Assembly: GCF_050948175.1 (NCBI RefSeq)
Contig: NW_027490132.1
Location: forward strand, 372,001 to 436,000
Direction: 5' to 3'
DNA from: Xylocopa sonorina
Lineage: Eukaryota; Arthropoda; Insecta; Hymenoptera; Apidae
DNA: 64,000 nucleotides
Shown here piece by piece: positions 10,175 to 18,099 of the stretch; the first letter of the stretch is position 1; each line of letters opens with the position of its first letter. The notes below the pieces were generated by a model. It worked only from the letters and a program-made list of their open reading frames with translations. It made no database searches and was not told the DNA's origin. Position numbers and translations under genes: made by a program.

Positions 10175-11494
10175 ATGGCAACCCGGACTCCGACAAAAAC
10201 GCGCCAGCAGACACAGCGAGCCGCCGCGATGGCCGATTCTGAACGCGAAAAACGCACTAGCAGAACGCTTGATTTCCAAGACGCTATCGCCGAGCCTCTT
10301 CCTAGTACCGCGCAACAAAATACTTCCGCGAAAAATACGAAAGCGACCGATCCGAGTAATGCCGCGTTGCTCCAGCAAATAGAAATTTTACGCCGTGAAT
10401 TAGAATCTATTCGCAGAACGCCTGATTTAACGCGCGACGATACCGTTTCGCTGGATATTCCTCGGGGAAATCCGCTTTCCGCACATAATTCGAGCTCTGA
10501 TTTCAATACAAATAGTTCGCAACACGACGAGCTATCGCTTAAGCAGGCCCTCGAAGCCGTGCCGACATTCGATGGTCAGAACATTCCTATTCTTCAGTTT
10601 ACCCGAGCGTGTAAACGCGCTTATGAGCTTATCCCTAATGGGTGCGAGCGAACTTTCACACGCCTGCTTAAGGGAAAACTCAAGGGTCGTGCCTACGCCG
10701 CGCTAGAAGACGAGCCGTGTTACACAATACTCGAATTAACGGACGTTCTTCGCAGCACTTTTTGCTCCGTAAAATCAGCTCATCATTATCGGGGTGAACT
10801 TGCTAATATATTTATGCGCGCGAACGAGCACATTCTAGATTACATCGGTCGAGTAAAAGATCTTAGAACCGCTATAATTGATTGCGAAAGGCTTGCTCGA
10901 CGAGACACACCGGAATCGCTCGATGACGTAGACGCGCTCACATTACAATGTTTTAAAGACGGTCTCATTCCGGAAATTCGAATGCAAATGACGATAAATT
11001 CATTCGGCACATTGCGAGAAACGTTCGCTCGAGCGCGAGAGCTTTACCAAATGCACGAACGTGATTGCAACCGACTAGGTAGATCGCGTGTCGCGCGACC
11101 AGAATCGCGCGAAAAACCAGCCGAAATTATTTGCCGAAAATGCAATAATATCGGACATTACGCGACCGAGTGTCGGCTCAGACCGCCATCGCCGTACCGA
11201 CCGCAGGAATACTTGCGATCCAGAGACGTACCGCCTCCTACTCGAGGCCCCGCGTACGAACAACCGAGACAAATCGTAGCCAGGGACGCGCCCAAATTTT
11301 GTCGCTATTGCAAGACCCCGGGGCACGAAATAGGCGAGTGCCGCAAAAGGCAGTACAACAACGCGGTAAATAAAAATTCGGGAAACGACAATGGCCTCCG
11401 CACCCGCCGCGAGACAGGTGGCGAGGCCGCGCACCAAGTCCGTCCTCTCGCCGCGAACAACTCCAACGCGGAAATCGACGAAACGCCGCGATAA
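10175..11494 (+). CDS. gag: Gag polyprotein (capsid and nucleocapsid), 439 aa
   Basis: Forms the virus-like particle that packages element RNA in the cytoplasm. The N-terminal 60 residues are basic and polar. Residues 65-81 are a short heptad-like helix (LLQQIEILRRELESIRR). Residues about 120-295 resemble the helical capsid region of gypsy-type Gag proteins. Two CCHC zinc knuckles of the CX2CX4HX4C type follow: C320-C323-H328-C333 and C376-C379-H384-C389. The start is the first ATG after the primer-binding site with an uninterrupted frame; the leader from LTR end to ATG is 82 nt. The frame ends with TAA and a second in-frame TAA two codons later. Its last 37 codons or so overlap the open pol frame, and a -1 frameshift signal sits at codons 403-404. 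Full length, no lesions. Confidence 0.93.
   Translation: MATRTPTKTRQQTQRAAAMADSEREKRTSRTLDFQDAIAEPLPSTAQQNTSAKNTKATDPSNAALLQQIEILRRELESIRRTPDLTRDDTVSLDIPRGNPLSAHNSSSDFNTNSSQHDELSLKQALEAVPTFDGQNIPILQFTRACKRAYELIPNGCERTFTRLLKGKLKGRAYAALEDEPCYTILELTDVLRSTFCSVKSAHHYRGELANIFMRANEHILDYIGRVKDLRTAIIDCERLARRDTPESLDDVDALTLQCFKDGLIPEIRMQMTINSFGTLRETFARARELYQMHERDCNRLGRSRVARPESREKPAEIICRKCNNIGHYATECRLRPPSPYRPQEYLRSRDVPPPTRGPAYEQPRQIVARDAPKFCRYCKTPGHEIGECRKRQYNNAVNKNSGNDNGLRTRRETGGEAAHQVRPLAANNSNAEIDETPR
11380..11386 (+). promoter_or_regulatory. -1 ribosomal frameshift slippery site GGGAAAC
   Basis: The heptamer fits X_XXY_YYZ in the gag frame: G|GGA|AAC, with GGA as Gag codon 403 and AAC as codon 404. 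It lies after the last pol-frame stop (TAA 11371-11373) and before the gag stop (11492-11494), the only interval where a -1 shift would yield Gag-Pol. GGGAAAC is a known functional -1 site in gag-pro of some simian retroviruses. Use in this element is inferred. Confidence 0.72.
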
Positions 11495-14400
11495 ACATAA
11501 CCGGAAAAACTAGCACGCCAAACGTAATTTTAAAGTCCGACCTTCTAATTTCACCAACTCGCTTCATGGTGGACACTGGGGCGGAAATAAATATTATAAA
11601 ACGTTCGGCTCTAAAAGCATCCGCGCGAATCGATAAGTCCGAGATCGTCATAATAACAGGGGTAACCGATGGCAAAACCGCAACCTTAGGGACGGTGAAT
11701 CTTGTCATTTTCGGTCGCGTCGTTCCTTTTAATGTGGTCGAGGATGATTTTCCCCTTAAACCAAGCGGGATCCTCGGCTCCGGGTTCTGTATGGACGCAG
11801 AAATCTCTTTTCCAAATAAAATAATCAAATGGAATGGTAAGAGAATTCCTTTCGAAGACGATATCGAAGCACTCGAGGAACCGTCACCGGAGTCGAAAAT
11901 AAAGCCTCTCCTATCGCCGAAACGTAAACAAGCGCCGCGCACGGAATCTATTCCCCCTCCGCCGCCGCGCCCGCCGCGTAAATCATCGCCTCCGCTGAAA
12001 CGCGATGCAGCAACGAAATCGAAGCTTCGAACGCAAGACAAAGCAGCTTCTCCGAAGTCAGGAGACCGTATCTCCATTCCGCCGAGATCAAATATCGGTA
12101 TCAAGGTCCGCGTAGTTAATTCGAATCTCGCGGAAGGTATAATTCCTCGTATCGATCTTGCGCCGGGCATATTTTTCGGAAACGCTCTCGTCAGAGTAAT
12201 TCGGGGCAAAGCGGTAACTCGAATAATTAATTCATCCGACCGCGCCGTCGAAATCGCGTTACCAGAAATCGTACTTGAGCCCGCGCAAATCATGACTCCC
12301 CTCCATAAGGAGGATAGTCCGTCGCTGTATCCGGCTTTTTCTAAATCTACTAAATCCAACGTATCCGCCGTACCGATCGGCTCATCCCAAAAAGGGAAAA
12401 CTTCTATTTCTTTCTCGAGTCAGACACCATACTCGACAATCGAAACTCCTCCTTCGCGTTGCAAAATCGCGAATGTTCAGCAAATCTCCTATGCTCAGGC
12501 GGTTAAAAATAATGTACAACAGGCGCCGTTAAAACAAACATCGAAATCCGCCAATCCTTCGAAATCTCGTCTAGATCGACTTCTTAGTCTCCTCCGTCTC
12601 GACCACCTCAACGCAGAGGAAAGAGAGCACGTCGTCCGTCTCGTTCAAAGCACGCAGGAGCTTTTTCACATTGAGGGGGATAGATTAGGGCATACGTCAG
12701 CAACCACGCACAAGATTCCAACCGTCGACGACCGCCCCGTCAATGTGAAACAATACCGGTTCCCACCAGCTCATAAGGAGGAGATTCGACGACAAGTCGA
12801 CAAATTTTTACAAAATGGTGTCATCTCTCCGTCAAAATCACCATATAATTCGCCATTGTGGGTTGTCCCAAAGAAACCGGACTCCTTGGGCAACAAGCAA
12901 TGGCGCGTCGTCATCGACTACCGCGCACTCAATGAGAAATCTGTCGCCGATGCCTATCCCCTCCCTTGCATTACCGAGATACTTGATCAGCTCGGGAGTG
13001 CGAAGTATTTTAGTACATTCGATCTCGCGAGCGGATTTCACCAGATCCCAATGGAGCCCGCCGATGCTCCCAAAACCGCTTTTTCGACGCCTCACGGGCA
13101 TTATGAATTTAAAAGAATGCCATTCGGATTAAAAAATGCGCCAGCGACGTTCCAACGACTTATGGACAATGTCCTGTCCGGTCTCCAGGGGAACGAAATT
13201 TTCGTCTATTTGGACGACATTGTTATCTACGCTAGCTCTCTTCAAGAACATCGACTTAAATTCGAGAAATTAACTCAACGGCTCAAAGAAGCTAATTTAG
13301 TATTGCAGCCGGATAAGTGCGAATTCTTGAGGAGAGAAGTAAGCTATTTGGGTCATATTATCAGTGAGCACGGTGTAAAACCTGACCCTGCGAAAATTAG
13401 CGCCGTCAAAAATTTTCCGCGCCCGCGCAACGCGAAACAGATCAAACAATTCCTCGGGCTCGCGGGATACTACAGGCGGTTCATCGCAAATTTTTCTAAT
13501 ATTGCTAAGCCACTTACAAATTTGTTAAAAAAAGACGCGCCCTTTGTATGGCGTAACGAGCAAGAGAATTCATTCGTCAAACTCCGAGATTGCCTATGCG
13601 AAGCGCCTATCTTGCAGTACCCCAACTTCAAACAACCATTCGTGATAACGACCGACGCGTCCGCCGAAGCTATTGGTGCTATCTTGAGTCAAGGACCAAT
13701 AGGCCGCGACTTGCCAATCGCGTACACGTCGCGACTGTTAAACGCTGCGGAGAAAAACTACTCCACGATCGAGAAGGAGTGTCTGGCGATTGTCTACGCC
13801 GTCCATTACTTTCGTCCATACATATACGGTAATCAATTCAAACTCGTTACCGACCATCGACCGTTAGTGTGGATGAATTCGGTCAAGGACCCGTCAAGTA
13901 GACTCGTACGGTGGAGGCTTAAGTTAGCGGAATTTGACTACGAGATGGTCTATAAAAGTGGAAAAACGAACCTTAATGCGGACGCATTGTCGCGGAATCC
14001 CGCTCAAATTTTTCCGCTCTCGTATTCAGAAAACTCGGAGGACGACATCTTCGATGTGCCTCCGGAAACCCGTAAAAAGTATACCACACTAGCGCCTCCT
14101 CCTACTCCGGTAACATCAGAACCTGAATTACCGACTCCAGGCACGTCCTTCCGTACCAACACAGCACCACCTCCGCAAGTCGCCAGCGACAGCACCGACT
14201 TCTATACTCCTGCTCCAAATGAATTTTTCCGACGCGAACCTCTATTTAATTTCAGCCGTGACGCATTATCAACGCGACGAGACAATGTAGTTGTCTTCGT
14301 CACGCAATCTGGGCACCCCTATGACACGGGCGCCAAAGATCTAGCGAACGCTGAAAAATTCCTTCCAAACAAAAATCACGTTCTTACCAAAGCCAAAGTC

Positions 14401-16293
14401 ATACAAATCGGAAACGAATTCCAAATCCAGCTTCCAATCATCGAACATTCCACCAGATCAATCAATTTCCAGACCGTAATAGAAACATTCAGATCCTTGT
14501 GCGACGTTGTAAACGAATTACAATTACAAACATTTAGTATCGCACAAACCTATCTAGACTCCGTATCCTGGTCCCGAATCCAGAAAATCCTTCAGGACCT
14601 GTTTTATGAAACAACTGTCCAGATTACGGTCTGCCAGGGCCTCATTAAAACCCCTTCGGTCGAAGAGCGACTGAAAATAATAAGAGAAAACCACGACTCC
14701 CCTGTGGGAGGTCACAAAGGGGTTAATAAAACTTATTCTCGCATCAGACAACAATACTTTTGGTCAAACATGAAAACACAAATACAGGAATATATTGGCA
14801 AATGTAAAAGTTGTCAGACAGAGAAACTGGTCCGGGTAAAGACCAGACAGCCTCTCACTTTAACCGACACCCCTGGCAGGGCATTCGATAAGATTTCAAT
14901 GGACGTAATGGGTCCTCTTCCCGAAACTTCCGACGGTTATACAAGTATCCTCACGATCCAAGATCTCCTCACTAAATACTCAGTCGCAGTTCCTCTCAAA
15001 ACCACCACCGCAGTAGACATTGCCGAAGCTTTAATAAAAGAATTCATTTGTAAGTTCGGATGCCCGAAAGGCATACTCACGGACCAAGGTTCGAACTTTA
15101 TAAACAGCTTGATTAAAGCCATAGCAATCAAATTCCGTATTAAGCAATACAAGTCCACTGCGTTCCATCCACAGACAAACGGGTCCGTTGAACGATCTCA
15201 CCACGTCCTAGCCGAATATCTGAAGCATTACATAGAGTCGAGTAACGATTGGGTGAATTGGTTACCGTATGCAATGTTTTCATACAACACCAGTGTGCAC
15301 GAGGGTACATTATACACCCCACACGAACTAGTGTTCGGCAGGATAGCTAGGACGCCGTCAGCCACTCCTTTTCAGGACAGCTCTGATAACGAAACTTATA
15401 GCGACTATCTTATACAACTTCAGGAGAAAATCTCGAAATCTCAGGATTTGGCTAAAGCCAATCTAGACAATGCGAAACGCCGTTCTAAATATTATTATGA
15501 CCGAAATCTCAATGTCCAAAACTTCGAGGTAGGCCAATGGGTCTATCTTTTAAAAGAGCCGAACAAACATAAGTTCCAGGCACAGTATTCTGGACCGTAC
15601 CGTATCCTCGAAATTTTGGGCAATTGTAATGTTAAGCTGAATGTAAAAGGGCGCCATAAAATTGTTCATACGAACAAAATCAAAATTTGTAAACGAATGC
15701 ATAGTATGCAGAGTGTGGATGCTAGTGAAAGAAAAGTGCGAAAAACTGAAAATGAAGTCAGTGAGAGCAGTGACATTCAAACGAACGCTGAAAGTGAAAG
15801 CGACGAAAGTGCCTGCAATCCGAAGGAAGCCCGCAGTCACGGTCCAATCTCCAAACGTTATCGCCAGGATCAACCAGGCGAAAAACCTCAGATTCCGCAG
15901 CATCCAGCCGACAGGACCAAGAGAAGGATCCAGCATCCCGAAATCTACCCAACGGACAAGAGATCTCGGCATGGCCGAGATTCTTTTTCCAAGGGGGGTG
16001 GTGTAACGTCAGGCGTACCGCCTGCCACCCTCCGGCGTCCACCTCATCATCCCCAGCATCCGTATCCGGAGCCCCTGCACACGGGCCACCCGCCGACTCG
16101 CCGTCCCTACAGAAGGAGACAAAGGTACGAGAGGGAAGAGGGATGCAGCATGCCGCGCCCACGCGCGATCTCCACACACGAGGGGGAGGACTTCACCCCG
16201 TATTACGAGGGCGAGGAGCTCTCCGACACGTACTGGATCGAATCCCCAGCGATCACGAAGCCCTATACGTACTTCTCGTACATGTGGGATTAG
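11386..16293 (+). CDS. pol: Pol polyprotein: protease, reverse transcriptase, RNase H, integrase
   Basis: Expected as a Gag-Pol fusion of about 2,039 aa through a -1 shift at 11386. An ATG at 11566 begins a 1,575-residue reading, but it falls two codons before the protease DTG and cuts off the domain's first strands, so the fusion is favoured. Numbering from that ATG: protease DTGA at 3-6 and ILGSGF at 69-74; proline-rich, basic linker at 105-150; unassigned IPPRS-containing segment at 170-240; RT about 385-560 with FDLASG (D486) and YLDD 548-551; Ty3-type RNase H with D697, E736/E738, D763 and D806; integrase zinc finger H1043-H1050-C1080-C1083; DDE core D1113, D1173, E1209 (35 residues between the last two); GPY module 1343-1345. 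A charged, serine-rich tail follows. The frame crosses the polypurine tract, and its last 96 codons lie inside the 3' LTR. All catalytic residues are present; no chromodomain. Confidence 0.93.
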   Translation, partial: RQWPPHPPRDRWRGRAPSPSSRREQLQRGNRRNAAINITGKTSTPNVILKSDLLISPTRFMVDTGAEINIIKRSALKASARIDKSEIVIITGVTDGKTATLGTVNLVIFGRVVPFNVVEDDFPLKPSGILGSGFCMDAEISFPNKIIKWNGKRIPFEDDIEALEEPSPESKIKPLLSPKRKQAPRTESIPPPPPRPPRKSSPPLKRDAATKSKLRTQDKAASPKSGDRISIPPRSNIGIKVRVVNSNLAEGIIPRIDLAPGIFFGNALVRVIRGKAVTRIINSSDRAVEIALPEIVLEPAQIMTPLHKEDSPSLYPAFSKSTKSNVSAVPIGSSQKGKTSISFSSQTPYSTIETPPSRCKIANVQQISYAQAVKNNVQQAPLKQTSKSANPSKSRLDRLLSLLRLDHLNAEEREHVVRLVQSTQELFHIEGDRLGHTSATTHKIPTVDDRPVNVKQYRFPPAHKEEIRRQVDKFLQNGVISPSKSPYNSPLWVVPKKPDSLGNKQWRVVIDYRALNEKSVADAYPLPCITEILDQLGSAKYFSTFDLASGFHQIPMEPADAPKTAFSTPHGHYEFKRMPFGLKNAPATFQRLMDNVLSGLQGNEIFVYLDDIVIYASSLQEHRLKFEKLTQRLKEANLVLQPDKCEFLRREVSYLGHIISEHGVKPDPAKISAVKNFPRPRNAKQIKQFLGLAGYYRRFIANFSNIAKPLTNLLKKDAPFVWRNEQENSFVKLRDCLCEAPILQYPNFKQPFVITTDASAEAIGAILSQGPIGRDLPIAYTSRLLNAAEKNYSTIEKECLAIVYAVHYFRPYIYGNQFKLVTDHRPLVWMNSVKDPSSRLVRWRLKLAEFDYEMVYKSGKTNLNADALSRNPAQIFPLSYSENSEDDIFDVPPETRKKYTTLAPPPTPVTSEPELPTPGTSFRTNTAPPPQVASDSTDFYTPAPNEFFRREPLFNFSRDALSTRRDNVVVFVTQSGHPYDTGAKDLANAEKFLPNKNHVLTKAKVIQIGNEFQIQLPIIEHSTRSINFQTVIETFRSLCDVVNELQLQTFSIAQTYLDSVSWSRIQKILQDLFYETTVQITVCQGLIKTPSVEERLKIIRENHDSPVGGHKGVNKTYSRIRQQYFWSNMKTQIQEYIGKCKSCQTEKLVRVKTRQPLTLTDTPGRAFDKISMDVMGPLPETSDGYTSILTIQDLLTKYSVAVPLKTTTAVDIAEALIKEFICKFGCPKGILTDQGSNFINSLIKAIAIKFRIKQYKSTAFHPQTNGSVERSHHVLAEYLKHYIESSNDWVNWLPYAMFSYNTSVHEGTLYTPHELVFGRIARTPSATPFQDSSDNETYSDYLIQLQEKISKSQDLAKANLDNAKRRSKYYYDRNLNVQNFEVGQWVYLLKEPNKHKFQAQYSGPYRILEILGNCNVKLNVKGRHKIVHTNKIKICKRMHSMQSVDASERKVRKTENEVSESSDIQTNAESESDESACNPKEARSHGPISKRYRQDQPGEKPQIPQHPADRTKRRIQHPEIYPTDKRSRHGRDSFSKGGGVTSGVPPATLRRPPHHPQHPYPEPLHTGHPPTRRPYRRRQRYEREEGCSMPRPRAISTHEGEDFTPYYEGEELSDTYWIESPAITKPYTYFSYMWD
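11393..11428 (+). promoter_or_regulatory. Frameshift-stimulating stem-loop or pseudoknot candidate
   Basis: GGCCTC (11393-11398) pairs with GAGGCC (11423-11428). After a 2x2 internal loop, CACC (11401-11404) pairs with GGTG (11417-11420), leaving a 12-nt loop. The spacer from the slippery site is 6 nt, within the usual 5-9 nt. Loop bases GCGAGA (11409-11414) could also pair with TCTCGC (11446-11451), forming an H-type pseudoknot. Confidence 0.55.
15991..16001 (+). other. Polypurine tract
   Basis: AAGGGGGGTGG lies immediately upstream of the 3' LTR start and after TTTTTCC. It is the primer site for plus-strand cDNA synthesis. It is translated in frame as part of the Pol frame (residues 1476-1479). 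The single T within the tract leaves a small ambiguity about the exact LTR boundary. Confidence 0.75.
16003..16293 (+). other. Pol C-terminal tail encoded within the 3' LTR
   Basis: The pol frame continues 96 codons into the LTR and stops at TAG 16291-16293, upstream of the TATA candidate. The encoded tail starts VTSGVPPAT, has a His/Pro-rich then Arg-rich part (RRPYRRRQR) and ends acidic and aromatic (SYMWD). The 5' LTR carries the same frame with one I-to-V change. The related LTR at 1-604, translated on the minus strand, keeps a similar beginning (VTSGVAPAT, PPHH, PLHAG) and then diverges. Whether the tail is retained or cleaved is unknown. Confidence 0.6.
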
Positions 16294-16576
16294 AATAAGC
16301 ACACTACTCATATATGTACATACACACCAACACACACCTAGATTTAAGTAAATATATGTATATATTTTATTCATGCACGGTTATGTTCCGTGCACTCGCG
16401 CGCACACTCGACGCTCGCGGCTCACGCTTAACGCGGGCCGCGCCCCACTCCGAACGGCCGCCCCACCACGAGGGCCGAGCGGCCGCCCTACTCCGACCGT
16501 CCGCCCCACCGCGAGGGCCCAGCGACTCGCGCGCCGCGCGACCCGAGGAGGTCGCGGACGCGAGATCCGAGAGTCA

Positions 16577-16657
16577 GTTCCAATCTCACCTCCGAACTGG
16601 AGAGTTCTCATCTCATCTCCGAACTGGAGAGTTGCTAACTCATCTCCGAACCGAGGA
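16577..16657 (+). repeat. 27-bp tandem repeat in 3' LTR (3 copies)
   Basis: The counterpart of 9134-9214 with the same three-unit length. Unit 2 here reads like unit 3 of the 5' copy at its start, and unit 3 begins GTTGCTAACTC, unlike any 5' unit. The pattern suggests exchange between units rather than independent point mutations. Confidence 0.75.
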
Positions 16658-18099
16658 GTTCTAATCCAGCATCCGAACGATGCACTTCCGATCCGAGCAA
16701 TAAGCTCATTCGCAACGAGCAATTAGCTCTAATGCATTCGTCTCTATCCATACTCCCATAGCGGAGTCCATTCGATACTTTATACTATTTCTAATTCTCA
16801 TTGTAATCGCTAGTCAGTAACTTAGAACTTAGTCAAGTGTATTTAGTATAGTGAAATCATAGAATATAGTTTATTTTTACCAGATTCAAAGTATCTTTAT
16901 TCGAGTTCAAATACAATTCCTTAATTCTACTCCACGGGTACGCTCGCGATTATTCTATTTCTATATCCCATCTGCGATAGTCTTGAGGCTCGACGACTAG
17001 AGCGAACCAGCGCTTAGTTGCTCCATCCTCACTTCTACCGTATACAGAATATCTTGCGCCCAGGTTGATCCCGGTAAGCTAGAGCGAACCAACGCTTAGC
17101 CGCGCCGTACTCGACCGAAGTTCAAGTATTCTCGACGAGCCTTGCACCTCCGACAAAGCGTACACGACGCGCGGGGAGGAGAGAGTTTATTCGTCGTCTC
17201 GCTCGGGAATACGTGGGTGATGCACCGGAATATTCAATTTCCTGCGTTCGAGTCCTGGTTCCTGTGAAGGAGGTTTCCTTCGCCGCACGACCCGTACCTC
17301 CGTTCCAGCCGTACGCCGCCGCCATCCCGGTTGCGGATTCAAGGCGCTCCAGGTACCTGGAAAGAGAAATCAGACAGCGAAATCAAGCCTTCGCAAGGTA
17401 AGTTTAGTGTTAGTTACCGTTTTATCGAGTCCGAAACGCCAACGAACCCGGTCCGGACGCAATTCGCGTTATTTTCGGGAACGGTTACGACTTTGTGCCA
17501 CCGTTGCGAGCGCAACCGCACCTCGGGACGTGACAGTAGACATCTGCAAACGCTATTTCCTTGGAAGGAAGTGTCGCATTTACATTCATTTGAAGTGTAG
17601 ACGAGGAATACATGACACTTCGCAAATCATATTATATCTTACCATGAAATATAGAAATGTGATGCGATATCGCGTTTTAAGAAGCATTAGAACTCTATTG
17701 CTACGATAGGTAGACGTTTGCAAACGCTATTTCCTTGCAAGGAAGTGTCGCATTTACATTCATTTGAAGTGTAGACGAGGAATACATAACACTTCGCAAA
17801 TCATATTATATCTTACCATGAAACATAGAAATGAGATGCGATATCGCGTTTTAAGAAGCATTAGAACTCTATTGCTACGATACCTAGACATCTACAGACG
17901 CTATTTCCCAGCAAGGAAGTGTCGCATTTACATTCACTTGAATCGTAGACGAGGAATGCATAACACTTCGCAATGAATATTATATCTTATCATGAAACAT
18001 AGATATGAGATGCAATATCTCGTTTTAAGAAGCATTTGAACTCTATTGCTTCGATACGTAGATATCTGCAACCGCTATTTCCTTACAAGGAAGTGTCGC

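Larger units (their letters stand above)
8559..17535 (+). mobile_element. Full-length Ty3/gypsy LTR retrotransposon, 8,977 bp
   Basis: Two direct LTRs of 1,534 bp (8559-10092 and 16002-17535) enclose a primer-binding site, gag, a -1-frame pol and a polypurine tract. The order protease, reverse transcriptase, RNase H, integrase places it in Ty3/gypsy (Metaviridae) rather than copia. Both coding frames are uninterrupted. By eye the LTRs differ at about 23 positions with no indels (about 98.5 percent identical), indicating a young insertion. LTR ends form an imperfect inverted repeat, TGTAACGTC...GACGTGACA (8 of 9). No env-like frame and no chromodomain are present. It lies inside the satellite, but its flanks are out of monomer register and no clean target duplication abuts the LTRs. 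Confidence 0.97.
16002..17535 (+). repeat. 3' LTR
   Basis: 1,534 bp, collinear with 8559-10092 at a constant offset of 7,443 bp. About 23 substitutions and no indels were counted by eye. Differences cluster in the 27-bp tandem repeat (about 16590-16640) and in a short stretch near 17378-17395; the last 500 bp otherwise differ very little. It ends GACGTGACA and joins satellite at 17536. Confidence 0.93.

Noticed and set aside
11238..12359. 373-codon minus-strand frame across the gag/pol junction
   Set aside because: It is antisense to recognisable zinc knuckle and protease coding sequence, with no recognisable domain of its own. It is a shadow of GC-rich coding DNA.
15580..15720. Integrase chromodomain that could explain satellite targeting
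   Set aside because: After GPY and the basic region there is only a Ser/Glu-rich tail. No aromatic-cage chromodomain pattern is seen.
15550..16374. Envelope gene downstream of integrase
   Set aside because: No separate frame of suitable size exists after the GPY module. The remaining pol sequence is charged and hydrophilic, with no signal peptide or transmembrane segment.
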